43,520 bases of DNA from XN24 sp964413755 (GCA_964413755.1 CAYPTW010000007.1:1-43520); one strand, 5' to 3'. Shown: positions 31,812-38,598, counted from the first letter of the stretch. Numbers and translations are program-made. Notes: generated from the letters alone by a model not told the origin.

Positions 31812-31840
31812 AGTCTAGCAGACCAGCCGGGATGCCTGAA
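31812..31840 (-). promoter_or_regulatory. Weak candidate promoter of the yccA-like gene
   Basis: On the minus strand TTCAGG (31835-31840) and TAGACT (31812-31817) are 17 bp apart, about 45 bases before the ATG at 31767. The -35 box is poor. Pattern match only. Confidence 0.3.
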
Positions 31841-32249
31841 GTTCCTTTCGTATGTTTCCTGAGGGACAAGTCGCCGGCTCAGCGGGACTGCGACGGCGAT
31901 GGAGGAGCCGGGCGGCCAGGTCCGCCCGCAGGCGCCGGAACCGGGCAGTGGAGGCGAGGGCGAGGCGCCTTTTTGCTGGAGTTTTCATGACTCCCGTTTA
32001 TATCGGCTGATTGTTGCAGGACCTTGACAGGCTGCGACGGAGGGGCGGCAGAGAAGCAGGAACGAGTCGGCGCGGTCCATCGAAGGTTTTTGCCACCCTC
32101 CGGGCCGGTGACCTCATCGCCGAAGTCGACTGAGCCGTCCCCGGACCTGTGCCCTGGCCTGGGTCCGTCGGGTGGGGTGAACCGTACCTGCGGGACGCCT
32201 CTCTGGCGGCGAAACGCAATCGCCGTCAAGTAGGTATGGCATGCCAGTC
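31841..32249. other. Long intergenic region without a convincing gene
   Basis: About 400 bases. Open frames here are short, carry no recognisable motif and lack ribosome-binding sites. AGGCG-9-CGCCT followed by TTTT ends near 31975 and could be a weak terminator on the plus strand, although no plus-strand gene precedes it. A more AT-rich patch follows (about 31978-32020). Nothing else is seen. Confidence 0.5.
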
Positions 32250-32287
32250 GGACTGTCCTATGCTTTTGACACAGTCCTCAAAAGGAC
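32250..32287 (+). promoter_or_regulatory. Mutually exclusive hairpins over the ribosome-binding site
   Basis: GGACTGT (32250-32256) can pair with ACAGTCC (32271-32277). Part of that second arm, GTCCT (32274-32278), can instead pair with AGGAC (32283-32287), which contains the Shine-Dalgarno AGGA of the gene starting at 32295. The first hairpin frees the ribosome-binding site and the second hides it, so the layout is that of a translational switch. A perfect TTGACA at 32266-32271 has no usable -10 box before the start codon. Confidence 0.4.
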
Positions 32288-32294
32288 GGCTGGT

Positions 32295-32633
32295 ATGAAA
32301 AGCATCGCCAGAGTTTTCCTGGTTGTTATTGCTCTCGTTATTGGTGGTTACGCGAGCCAGGCATACTTGTCCGACGTAGCACCGACGGCCTCGGATTACC
32401 TCGATGACTGCGTTGTAGACGAGCAGAGTAATTGCACGCAAAGATGTCTTACAGAACACAATTGCTGCATCAAGAGCTGCAACTGGGTGAGAGAAAGAGA
32501 CAAGTCAAAATGCCTCAAGCGCTGTAAGGCTGTTTTGCGGAAATGCTATCAAGATTGTGACGAGGAGGCGGCGCCGGACCAGCCCGCAACGAGCGCGTCC
32601 GAGCCAGAGGGCGGATCAGCGACTGGCGAATAA
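32295..32633 (+). CDS. Secreted Cys-rich miniprotein with four CX3C motifs
   Basis: The product is 112 residues; AGGA lies eight bases before the ATG. An N-terminal hydrophobic segment (ARVFLVVIALVIGGYASQAYL) is a signal peptide or membrane anchor. The central 50 residues hold ten cysteines at 39, 47, 51, 57, 58, 62, 73, 77, 84 and 88. Eight of them form two identical units, CX3C-X6-CX3C, joined by 10 residues. Spacing i, i+4, i+11, i+15 in each puts the cysteines on one face of a helix, so an antiparallel helical hairpin stapled by disulfides (47-88, 51-84, 58-77, 62-73) is expected. A disordered Pro/Glu/Ser tail follows. Codon use is visibly more AT-rich than neighbouring genes, hinting at transfer. 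I recognise no bacterial family; twin CX3C hairpins and Cys-rich copper-binding helices are loose analogies. Confidence 0.78.
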   Translation: MKSIARVFLVVIALVIGGYASQAYLSDVAPTASDYLDDCVVDEQSNCTQRCLTEHNCCIKSCNWVRERDKSKCLKRCKAVLRKCYQDCDEEAAPDQPATSASEPEGGSATGE

Positions 32634-32645
32634 CTCTTTCGCCAG
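32623..32645 (+). terminator. Hairpin over the stop codon of the Cys-rich gene
   Basis: CTGGCGA (32623-32629) and TCGCCAG (32639-32645) form a perfect 7-bp stem with a 9-nt loop that contains the TAA stop. No T-tract follows, so it is only a possible terminator. Confidence 0.4.
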
Positions 32646-32786
32646 GGGTTCCCACGCGGCACGCTAATCGGCGCAAGAGTCCCCTAAGTCATTGAAAATT
32701 AAAGAAGAGGGAGGGATGGGCCGCCCCTGCGGGACGGCGTCTCCGCCGGCTGGCGCCGGCTGCGGCTTCGAACCCGATATTTGTTG

Positions 32787-32859
32787 CTTCGAGGGTTCGA
32801 ATCCCTGTGAGGCACGGGGGCCGAACTTGGCGGAGAGGGAGGGATTCGAACCCTCGAAG
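32787..32859. repeat. Inverted copy of the tRNA-Ser T-arm
   Basis: The 20 bases at 32787-32806 (plus) are identical to the minus-strand T-arm segment of tRNA-Ser (complement of 32840-32859), giving a perfect 20-bp inverted repeat with a 33-nt spacer. A further TTCGAACCC lies at 32767-32775. It may be a degraded tRNA gene or the footprint of an element that used the tRNA 3' end as an attachment site. Confidence 0.6.
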
Positions 32860-32917
32860 GTGTCGCCACCTTGCTGGTTTTCAAGACCAGTGCATTCAAC
32901 CGCTCTGCCACCTCTCC
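32828..32917 (-). tRNA. tRNA-Ser (anticodon TGA)
   Basis: The gene is 90 nt including an encoded CCA (complement of 32828-32830) and discriminator G. The acceptor stem GGAGAGG / CCTCTCC pairs fully. The anticodon arm CTGGT-CTTGAAA-ACCAG gives anticodon UGA, reading UCN serine codons. A long variable arm (AAGGTGGCGACACCTT) and the T-arm GAGGG-TTCGAAT-CCCTC confirm a class II tRNA. A good promoter lies at 32928-32956. Confidence 0.97.
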
Positions 32918-32927
32918 GGAGGCGTGG

Positions 32928-32956
32928 ATTGTCCCTGCCGGCGAGAGTCGCTGCAA
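32928..32956 (-). promoter_or_regulatory. Promoter of tRNA-Ser
   Basis: On the minus strand TTGCAG (32951-32956) and GACAAT (32928-32933) are 17 bp apart and would start transcription a few bases before the tRNA. Confidence 0.6.
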
Positions 32957-33041
32957 GCTGCCGGGCGGTCGGGCAGCAACGGCTTGAACAGCCGCGTATG
33001 ATGTTCGAGAGTGTCGTTACCACTCTGCCGAAGCCATATTC

Positions 33042-33422
33042 ATGCAACAGGTACGCATCCAGTTCCAGGGTCCCGGCCAGGGTCCAGGCAAGCCGCCCGG
33101 GCTGTTGGCCCGCATCCTGTTCAGCATTCTCGCGGTCATCCTGCTGGTGTCCGCCGCGTTCCTCGGGGCCATGTTCTTCCTCGCGGCCCTGGGCGTTTTC
33201 TTCGTCGTGTCGATCATCGTCGCGGTGCGACTGTGGTGGGCGCGACGCCAGATCGAGGCCGCGATGCGCCGCGGCGAATCGCCGGGACAGCGCCCTGGCC
33301 CGCAGGGTTCGGATCCGAGGCAGCGCGGGCGCGACCGTAGTTCGACTGTCATCGACGGCGAGTACCGTGTGATGAAGGAAGAGCGCGAGGACGCGCGCGG
33401 GCGCGACGGCGAGGCGCAATGA
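33042..33422 (+). CDS. Small membrane protein of unknown function
   Basis: This 126-residue protein begins with a Gly/Pro-rich cytoplasmic stretch (MQQVRIQFQGPGQGPGKPPG). It has two close membrane helices (LLARILFSILAVILLVSAAFLGAMFFL and ALGVFFVVSIIVAVRLWWA) and then a strongly charged tail rich in Arg, Glu, Asp and Gly, with VIDGEYRVMKEE near the end. No family is recognised, though short proteins with this shape occur widely in gammaproteobacteria. No clear ribosome-binding site is visible at 33042; the CATATT just before the ATG could be a -10 box of a near-leaderless message. Its stop lies one base before the start of the histidine phosphatase gene, so the two are coupled. Confidence 0.72.
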   Translation: MQQVRIQFQGPGQGPGKPPGLLARILFSILAVILLVSAAFLGAMFFLAALGVFFVVSIIVAVRLWWARRQIEAAMRRGESPGQRPGPQGSDPRQRGRDRSSTVIDGEYRVMKEEREDARGRDGEAQ

Positions 33423-33423
33423 G

Positions 33424-33972
33424 ATGGCGACGTTCAAGAAAGACCACCGTGGGCTGAGACGGCGGCCGCTCTACACGCCGCTGGGGATCGTCATCGTCTC
33501 CGTGCTGGCGGCGGTCCTGGTGGGAGGCTGGCTGGTCGCCTCCTGGGGCACGACCACCGTGGTCCTGGTGCGCCACGGCGAGCGCGTGCATCACGAGGGC
33601 GACTCGCCACTGTCGCCTGCCGGCGAGGCGCGTGCCGAGTCGCTCGCGCGGATGCTCCAGGGCGCCGGCCTCGACGCCATTTATGTCAGCCAGGCTTTGC
33701 GCACGCAGCAGACGGCGGCACCCACTGCGCAGGTTACGGGGCTCGAGCCGGTGGTCGTCCCGGCGGACGAATACGCCAAGCTCGTGCGGCGCTTGAAGTG
33801 GCGCCACCGCAGCGACGTGGTGCTCGTCGTGGGCCACAGCAATACCGTGCCGCTGATCGCCGGCGGGCTGGGTGCGCCGATCGACGTCATCGAGGCCGAC
33901 GAGTACTCCGGCCTGTGGATCATCACTTACTCCCGCCTGCGCGGGACGAGGCTGCTGGCGCTGCGCTACTAG
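33424..33972 (+). CDS. Membrane-anchored histidine phosphatase family protein
   Basis: The product has 182 residues. After a basic N-terminus, one membrane segment (LGIVIVSVLAAVLVGGWLVASW, about 19-40) anchors a phosphoglycerate-mutase-like domain. It carries the catalytic motif VLVRHGER, then SPLSPAGEARAESLARMLQGAGLDAIYVSQALRTQQTAAP, where the Arg after Leu is the usual second phosphate ligand, and the second catalytic His in VVLVVGHSNTVPLIAGGLGA. Small size and lack of a lid insert fit the SixA-like branch, but the periplasmic location implied by the anchor is unlike SixA. The substrate is unknown. It is coupled to the membrane protein before it and converges on hemG. Confidence 0.87.
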   Translation: MATFKKDHRGLRRRPLYTPLGIVIVSVLAAVLVGGWLVASWGTTTVVLVRHGERVHHEGDSPLSPAGEARAESLARMLQGAGLDAIYVSQALRTQQTAAPTAQVTGLEPVVVPADEYAKLVRRLKWRHRSDVVLVVGHSNTVPLIAGGLGAPIDVIEADEYSGLWIITYSRLRGTRLLALRY

Positions 33973-33984
33973 CCATGCGCATGG

Positions 33985-34007
33985 CGCAGCCGCTGTTGCC
34001 GGCTGCG
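33985..34007. terminator. Hairpin between convergent genes
   Basis: CGCAGCCG (33985-33992) and CGGCTGCG (34000-34007) form a perfect 8-bp stem with a 7-nt loop, between the stop at 33972 (+) and the stop at 34016 (-). There is no T-tract on either side, so termination is only probable. Confidence 0.4.
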
Positions 34008-34015
34008 AATACCGG

Positions 34016-34573
34016 CTACGCCTGAGCGGTGGTCTTCTCGGCGAGTTGCAGCAGGTGTCGCCCGTAGCCGGCGACGTCGTCCCAGTCGGTGTAATCGATC
34101 ACCGTGCTGCGGTCGGTGGGGCCGTGCGTGAACTTCATGATCATCTGGATCATCAGCGTGTCCAGCCAGCCCCAGGAAGGGTAGTCCACCTTGCCGGCGA
34201 TGACTTTCAGGTCCTTCGGTTTCCAGGGCGAGAACTCGAGGAACTTCTGCATGTAGCGGTTGCCCTCGACCGTGGATTTTTCGGGCGTGCGCGCCACCAC
34301 CGACACGTTGAAGAAGCTGTTGGGCTTGCCGTCCAGTTCGTTCTGGTGCGCCGTAATGAAGTCGTAGACCGACTTGTCGTAGGTGCCGTAGTACACCGGG
34401 GCGCCGAGCGCGACCACATCGTAGCGGCTCCAGTCCACGCCTTCCTTGATGGCCTCGACCAGTCCCATCATCTCGGCCTTGCCCCCGGCGGTCTCGATGC
34501 TCTCGCAGATGCGGCGGGCGATGCGGGCGGTGTGGCCGCCCTTGCTCATGTAGAGCACCAGTACGGATGTCAT
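34016..34573 (-). CDS. hemG: Flavodoxin-like protoporphyrinogen oxidase HemG
   Basis: The product is 185 residues from the ATG at 34573, with AGGAG eight bases upstream on the minus strand. The N-terminus VLVLYMSKGGHTARIARRI is a flavodoxin FMN-phosphate loop, followed by DVVALGAPVYYGTYDKSVYDFITAHQNEL and FFNVSVVARTPEKSTVEGNRYMQKFLE. The long insert FSPWKPKDLKVIAGKVDYPSWGWLDTLMIQMIMKFTHGPTD separates HemG from ordinary flavodoxins and is thought to contact the membrane quinone pool. HemG oxidises protoporphyrinogen IX with menaquinone or ubiquinone in haem synthesis. The DYTDWDDVAGYG segment near the C-terminus is also typical. It is a single-gene unit. Confidence 0.92.
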   Translation of the reverse strand: MTSVLVLYMSKGGHTARIARRICESIETAGGKAEMMGLVEAIKEGVDWSRYDVVALGAPVYYGTYDKSVYDFITAHQNELDGKPNSFFNVSVVARTPEKSTVEGNRYMQKFLEFSPWKPKDLKVIAGKVDYPSWGWLDTLMIQMIMKFTHGPTDRSTVIDYTDWDDVAGYGRHLLQLAEKTTAQA

Positions 34574-34702
34574 GACGGCTGCTCCTGAGTGTCGTATCGG
34601 CCCCATCGTGCACCGCGCACGCCCACATCACCATGCGGGTTTTCCCAAGTGAGCGGGGCCAGGCGCTAAACTCATCACCTCGCCAACAGCCCTGGAGCAG
34701 TC

Positions 34703-35119
34703 GTGGTTCAACAGGTCCGTTTCGAGGTCGCCACGCGCGGGCGCGGCACCGTAGACGTCACCGGGCAGGTGGCGGACGCGGTGCGCCAGTCGGGCATCGC
34801 CACCGGCGTCGCGCACGTGTTCATCCACCACACCAGCGCCTCGCTGGTGATCACGGAGAACGCCGACCCTGCGGTGCACCGCGACCTGGAGCGGGTGCTG
34901 GCGCGACTGGCGCCCGACGGCGATCCGGCGTTCGAGCACGACGACGAGGGACCGGACGACATGCCGGCGCACGTGCGTGCGATGCTGACCGCCACCAGCG
35001 TAACGGTCCCCGTGACCGCGGGGCGGCCCGGCCTGGGCACCTGGCAGGGTATCTACCTTTACGAGCATCGCAGTGCCCCGCATCGGCGCCGGATCACCGT
35101 GACGGTGTTCGGCAGTTGA
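34703..35119 (+). CDS. yjbQ: YjbQ / UPF0047 family protein
   Basis: This 138-residue protein starts at a GTG at 34703 with GGAG upstream. The family pattern is clear: GTVDVTGQVADAVRQSGIATGVAHVFIHHTSASLVITENADPAVHRDLE, then DEGPDDMPAHVRAMLTATSVTVPVTAGRPGLGTWQGIYLYEHRSAPHRRRITVTVFG. Conserved His residues in IHHTSA, the acidic pair and the final His of YEHR cluster in the trimeric active site. Some members have been shown to have weak thiamine-phosphate synthase activity, but the physiological role is unsettled. Its last codons overlap the chrA start by 4 bp, so the two genes are coupled. Confidence 0.93.
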   Translation: MVQQVRFEVATRGRGTVDVTGQVADAVRQSGIATGVAHVFIHHTSASLVITENADPAVHRDLERVLARLAPDGDPAFEHDDEGPDDMPAHVRAMLTATSVTVPVTAGRPGLGTWQGIYLYEHRSAPHRRRITVTVFGS

Positions 35120-36405
35120 CTGACCCGGCGCCCCCGTTCGCCGCAGCGCTGGGCGCCTGGGCACGGATCGCGTTGCTGTCGTTTGGCGGACCTGCCGCGC
35201 AGATCGCGGTGATGCATCGCGTGCTCGTGGAAGAGAAGGGATGGGTCGACGAGCCTCGTTTCCTCAACGCGCTCAATTTCTGCATGTTGCTGCCGGGCCC
35301 GGAAGCGATGCAGCTGGCCACCTACCTCGGATGGATGACCCACGGCATCCGCGGCGGCCTTGTTGCCGGGACGCTGTTCGTCCTGCCGGGGTTCATCTCG
35401 ATCCTCGCACTCTCATACCTCTACGTCCTGCTCGGCGATGCCCCGGCCGTCGCCGGCATGCTGTTCGGGCTCAAGGCGGCAGTGCTTGCCGTGGTGCTGG
35501 TGGCGCTGAACCAGTTGCGTCGTCGTGTCCTGCGCGATCGGTCCAGGCTGGTGCTGGCGCTGGCGGCCTTCGTCGCCATGTTCTTTTTCCAGCTGCCTTT
35601 CCCTCTGGTGATCCTCGCGGCTGCGGGTTTCGGCCTGTGGCAGGCAAGGCACCTGCGCGCACCCGCAGCACCCGTCGCTGCGGCCGTGGGTGGCGCGCGG
35701 ACTCTTGCCACCGCGACGCTCGGCCTCGTGGCCTGGCTGGCGCCGCTGGGCGCCCTGGCCATGTGGCTCGGGCCGGCGCACGTGCTGAGCCAGGTTGGCC
35801 TGTTCTTCAGCCAGGTCGCGGTGGTCAGTTTTGGTGGCGCCTATGCGGTCCTCGCCTACGTGGCGCAACACGCCGTGGAAACCCAGGCCTGGCTCAGCCC
35901 GGTAGAGATGGTGGACGGGCTCGGGTTGGCGGAGACCACGCCGGGGCCGCTGATACAGGTGCTCCAGTTCGTGGCGTTCCTCGCGGCGTGGCGTGATGCG
36001 CTGCCCTTCGGGCCCGTGCTGGCCGGCCTGTTCGCCAGCATCGTCGCCACCTGGGCCACCTTCGTGCCGTGCTTCGTCTGGGTCTTCACCGGCGCGCCGT
36101 GGGTCGAGCGCTTGCTGCACCAGCCGCGCTTGTCCGGCGCCATGGCCGGCATCGGCGCCGCGGTCGTCGGCGCCGTCCTCAACCTGTCGGTCTGGTTCGC
36201 ACTGCATGTGCTGTTTGCGCGGCTGCAGGCGCAGCAGGCCGGGCCGGTACGCCTGCTGCTTCCTGACCCCGCCAGCCTGGATCTGCGCGCGTTGGTTTTC
36301 GCGCTGTGCGCGCTGGCCCTGCTGGCGTGGCGCGGCTGGGGCCTGCTGGCCGTGCTCGGCCTGGCAGTGGGGGCGGGCGTGATCCTCGAGGTATCAGCCG
36401 GCTGA
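35116..36405 (+). CDS. chrA: Chromate transporter ChrA, two-domain form
   Basis: The product is 429 residues from a TTG at 35116 that overlaps the yjbQ stop. Longer in-frame starts run through yjbQ and make no sense as protein. It contains two CHR domains. The first has FAAALGAWARIALLSFGGPAAQIAVMHRVLVEEKGWVDEPRFLNALNFCMLLPGPEAMQLATYLGW; the second has FFSQVAVVSFGGAYAVLAYVAQHAVE and the partner motif GLGLAETTPGPLIQVLQFVAFLAAW. About ten to twelve membrane segments are visible. Long-chain ChrA proteins export chromate by proton antiport, but related proteins in non-resistant bacteria may have other substrates. The 3' end overlaps the convergent bcp gene by 12 bp. Confidence 0.93.
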   Translation: MTDPAPPFAAALGAWARIALLSFGGPAAQIAVMHRVLVEEKGWVDEPRFLNALNFCMLLPGPEAMQLATYLGWMTHGIRGGLVAGTLFVLPGFISILALSYLYVLLGDAPAVAGMLFGLKAAVLAVVLVALNQLRRRVLRDRSRLVLALAAFVAMFFFQLPFPLVILAAAGFGLWQARHLRAPAAPVAAAVGGARTLATATLGLVAWLAPLGALAMWLGPAHVLSQVGLFFSQVAVVSFGGAYAVLAYVAQHAVETQAWLSPVEMVDGLGLAETTPGPLIQVLQFVAFLAAWRDALPFGPVLAGLFASIVATWATFVPCFVWVFTGAPWVERLLHQPRLSGAMAGIGAAVVGAVLNLSVWFALHVLFARLQAQQAGPVRLLLPDPASLDLRALVFALCALALLAWRGWGLLAVLGLAVGAGVILEVSAG

Positions 36406-36858
36406 CTTGCCGGCCGCGGCAACAGCCGCACGGATGAATTCCTCGTGCCGCCCGACGCGCAGGTCGGCGAGGACCGCGTCCCGGATAACTCCGTCCGGGC
36501 CGATGAGGAAGGTCGCGCGGCGCACGCCGATGCCGAGGGGGCCGTCGACGTCGTAGGCCTGCACGGCCACCTTGTCCGGATCGGCGACCAGGGTGAAGGG
36601 GAGGCCATGCTTGTCCCGGAACTGGGCGTGGCTGTTGGCATCCTGCGGACTCACCCCGACCACGCGCATCCCGGCGGCGGCGATCTCGTCGTGCATGTCG
36701 CGAATGGAACAGGCTTCCTTGGTGCACCCGGGTGTGAAGTCCGCCGGGTAGAAATACAACACCACGGGACCGTCTCCGAGCAGGGTGTGCAAAGAGAATG
36801 CGTTCCCGTCCTGGTCGGGCAGGGTGAAATCAGGGGCCTTGTCACCGGCTTTCAGCAT
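36394..36858 (-). CDS. bcp: Peroxiredoxin of the Bcp/PrxQ type
   Basis: This 154-residue thiol peroxidase opens MLKAGDKAPDFTLPDQDG. The active-site segment YPADFTPGCTKEACSIRD holds the peroxidatic Cys (in PGC) and, five residues later, the resolving Cys, the arrangement of atypical 2-Cys BCP proteins. VVGVSPQDANSHAQFRDKHGLPFTLVADPD follows and RRATFLIGPDGVIRDAVLADLRVGRHEEF closes the fold. It reduces hydroperoxides using thioredoxin, which links it to trxB in this window. GGGAGAC lies just before the ATG at 36858. It converges on chrA with a 12-bp overlap and is followed upstream by a GNAT gene on the same strand. Confidence 0.95.
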   Translation of the reverse strand: MLKAGDKAPDFTLPDQDGNAFSLHTLLGDGPVVLYFYPADFTPGCTKEACSIRDMHDEIAAAGMRVVGVSPQDANSHAQFRDKHGLPFTLVADPDKVAVQAYDVDGPLGIGVRRATFLIGPDGVIRDAVLADLRVGRHEEFIRAAVAAAGKSAG

Positions 36859-36873
36859 GGTCGTCTCCCGGGG

Positions 36874-37335
36874 TCAGTCCCCGTGTTCGGCTCCGGCCTC
36901 GAGCACGGTGTAGCCGCTCTCGTGCATGCCGAGTTTCAGGTAGGTGGCGCGGGCGCGTTCGTTGCTCTTCAGGACATAGAGGCGCACGGCGCGCACTTCC
37001 TCGGCCGCCGCGAGGGCTGCAACGTGGCGGTACAGCCGGGAAAACACTCCGCAGCCGCGGCAGTCGGGATGAACATAGACGCTCTGGATCCACCAGATCC
37101 AGCCGTCGCGCCAGTCGCTCCACTCATAGGTGATCATGGTGGTGCCGACGATGCGGCCATCGATCTCGGCGATGAAATAACGGCCCTTGCCCGCATCCTC
37201 GAGCAAGCGCCTTACCCCGGCGCAGAGGATGTCCCAGTCCAGGTCCTTGTCCTCGGTCTCGGCGGCCAGCGCCCGGTTGAACTCGGCGATGGTTGCCCAG
37301 TCGGTCGGCTCGGCATTGCGTACAAGTATGTCCAT
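36874..37335 (-). CDS. GNAT-family N-acetyltransferase
   Basis: The product is 153 residues from the ATG at 37335. A longer frame would run through the tRNA-Ala gene and is rejected. GNAT features are MDILVRNAEPTDWATIAEFNRALAAETEDKDLD at the N-terminus, YFIAEIDGRIVGTTMITYEWSDWRDGWIWWIQSVYVHPDCRGCGVFSRLYRHV with the acetyl-CoA loop (R-G-C-G-V), and VRAVRLYVLKSNERARATYLKLGMHESGYTVLE. The substrate cannot be told from sequence; the aromatic YEWSDWRDGWIWW strand is distinctive and resembles a sub-family often found in gammaproteobacteria. It is 15 bp upstream of bcp on the same strand. Its start region overlaps the promoter of tRNA-Ala. Confidence 0.88.
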   Translation of the reverse strand: MDILVRNAEPTDWATIAEFNRALAAETEDKDLDWDILCAGVRRLLEDAGKGRYFIAEIDGRIVGTTMITYEWSDWRDGWIWWIQSVYVHPDCRGCGVFSRLYRHVAALAAAEEVRAVRLYVLKSNERARATYLKLGMHESGYTVLEAGAEHGD

Positions 37336-37345
37336 GCAATAGAAT
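37316..37345 (+). promoter_or_regulatory. Promoter of tRNA-Ala
   Basis: TTGCGT (37316-37321) and TAGAAT (37340-37345) are 18 bp apart, followed by a GC-rich discriminator (TCCCGG), a pattern common for stable RNA promoters. It overlaps the first codons of the divergent GNAT gene. Confidence 0.65.
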
Positions 37346-37359
37346 TCCCGGCTTCGCGT

Positions 37360-37435
37360 GGGGCCGTAGCTCAGTTGGGAGAGCGCCTGGATCGCACCCA
37401 GGAGGTCGTCGGTTCGATTCCGATCGGCTCCACCA
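37360..37435 (+). tRNA. tRNA-Ala (anticodon CGC)
   Basis: The gene is 76 nt including an encoded CCA. The acceptor stem GGGGCCG / CGGCTCC contains the G3.U70 wobble, the identity element for alanine. The anticodon arm CCTGG-ATCGCAC-CCAGG gives CGC, reading GCG. The T-arm GTCGG-TTCGATT-CCGAT is normal. Confidence 0.97.
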
Positions 37436-37453
37436 TCCCCCGCTCGTGTGCTC

Positions 37454-38470
37454 ATGATGCAGGATTCCCCGGAAGGTACAACCCGCCTGGTCGCCATGGT
37501 GGGTTTCGACGGCTTCCAGCTGCTCGACGTGACGGGACCGCTGGAGGTCTTCAGTCTCGCCTCCCGCTTGCTGCAGGCCCAGGGGCAATCCGGTCCGGAA
37601 CCCTACCGGGTGGCACTGCTTGCCGCCGAACCCGGCCCCGTGAAGAGCTCCTCCGGTCTGCAGATGCATGCGTGCGGCTCCTGGCGTGACCTCGATACGG
37701 CAGATACCTTGCTCGTCGCCGGCGGGATCGGCGTCACTAAAGCGTTCAATGATGCCGAACTGCGCCACTGGATCTGCACGCAGGCGCCGCGCGCCAGGCG
37801 TTACGGCGCGGTGTGCACCGGCGCCCTGCTGCTGGCTCGCGCCGGCCTCCTGGCGGGCCGCCGTGCCACCACCCATTGGGAGGCTGTGGACGAACTGCTC
37901 GGCCTCGAGCCTGAGCTGCGCCTCGTCCGTGACGTGGTGTTCGTACGCGACGGGCGGCTGTGGACCTCGGCCGGTGTCACGGCGGGCATGGACATGGCGC
38001 TGGCCATGGTGAGCGAGGACTGGGGCCGCAAGCTGGCGCTCGAGGTGGCGCAGCAACTGGCGATGTACATCAGTCGTGCGGGCGGGTCGGCGCAACGCGG
38101 GCTGCCGCTCGAGGCTCAGGTGCGGGCGCTGCACAGCCGCTTCGCGCAGCTCGCGGCACGGATCCAGGAGCAGCCGGGAGAAGAGCTGTCGGTCGCCACC
38201 CTGGCGTCGTGGTGCGGGATGAGCCCGCGGCATTTTGCGCGCTGTTTCCACGCGGAGATGGGTGTCACGCCGGCACGGTTCGTGGAGAGCGTCCGGTTCG
38301 AGGCCGCATGCCAGGCGCTGGGTTCGAGCGACGTTCCGGTGGGAAAAGTGGCGGCGCTGTGCGGTTTCGGCAGTGCCGAGACGCTGCGACGTGTCTTCAT
38401 GCGGCGAGTCGGCGTCAGCCCCGCCGGCTACCGGCGCCGGTTGGAAAGCGGCGCTGCCGCCGAGGCCTGA
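37454..38470 (+). CDS. GlxA-family AraC-type transcriptional regulator
   Basis: The product is about 338 residues from the ATG at 37454 (37457 or a GTG at 37448 are possible). The N-terminal DJ-1/PfpI-like domain shows VAMVGFDGFQLLDVTGPLEVFSLA, LLVAGGIGVTKAF, the elbow YGAVCTGALLLARAGLLAGRRATTHWEAVDEL and SAGVTAGMDMALAMV. The C-terminal AraC DNA-binding domain has two helix-turn-helix parts, LSVATLASWCGMSPRHFARCFHAEMGVTPARFVESVRFEAA and VGKVAALCGFGSAETLRRVFMRRVGVSPAGYRRR. Relatives regulate nitrogen-compound or amino-acid use, but the ligand and target here are unknown. It lies between two tRNA genes and starts 18 bases after tRNA-Ala, so read-through from the tRNA promoter is possible. Confidence 0.92.
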   Translation: MMQDSPEGTTRLVAMVGFDGFQLLDVTGPLEVFSLASRLLQAQGQSGPEPYRVALLAAEPGPVKSSSGLQMHACGSWRDLDTADTLLVAGGIGVTKAFNDAELRHWICTQAPRARRYGAVCTGALLLARAGLLAGRRATTHWEAVDELLGLEPELRLVRDVVFVRDGRLWTSAGVTAGMDMALAMVSEDWGRKLALEVAQQLAMYISRAGGSAQRGLPLEAQVRALHSRFAQLAARIQEQPGEELSVATLASWCGMSPRHFARCFHAEMGVTPARFVESVRFEAACQALGSSDVPVGKVAALCGFGSAETLRRVFMRRVGVSPAGYRRRLESGAAAEA

Positions 38471-38483
38471 ACCTGCACGCGGT

Positions 38484-38513
38484 TTGTGAGCCCGCCGCAT
38501 GGGCTGGCACAAT
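38484..38513 (+). promoter_or_regulatory. Promoter of tRNA-Arg
   Basis: TTGTGA (38484-38489) and CACAAT (38508-38513) are 18 bp apart and end nine bases before the tRNA. The spacer contains AGCCC-7-GGGCT (38489-38493 / 38501-38505). Confidence 0.5.
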
Positions 38514-38522
38514 ACAGCGCCC

Positions 38523-38598
38523 GCCCCGGTAGCTCAGGGGATAGAGCGACCGCCTCCTAAGCGGTAGGTCGCAGGTTCGATTCCTGCCCGGGGCGCCA
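38523..38598 (+). tRNA. tRNA-Arg (anticodon CCT)
   Basis: The gene is 76 nt including an encoded CCA and discriminator G. The acceptor stem GCCCCGG / CCGGGGC pairs fully. The anticodon arm ACCGC-CTCCTAA-GCGGT gives CCU, reading AGG. The T-arm GCAGG-TTCGATT-CCTGC is regular. A T6 run lies at about 38619-38624, without a convincing terminator hairpin. Confidence 0.97.

Noticed and set aside
32226..32459. A 77-codon minus-strand frame opposite the Cys-rich gene
   Set aside because: It has no ribosome-binding site and is antisense to the plus-strand frame, which has a signal peptide, ribosome-binding site and ordered Cys spacing.
32692..33372. Open frames over the tRNA-Ser gene on either strand
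   Set aside because: They translate the tRNA and its flanks and are well-known false genes around tRNAs.
37336..37497. N-terminal extension of the GNAT protein (up to 37497)
   Set aside because: The added residues are a translation of the tRNA-Ala gene in reverse; the ATG at 37335 gives the normal GNAT start.
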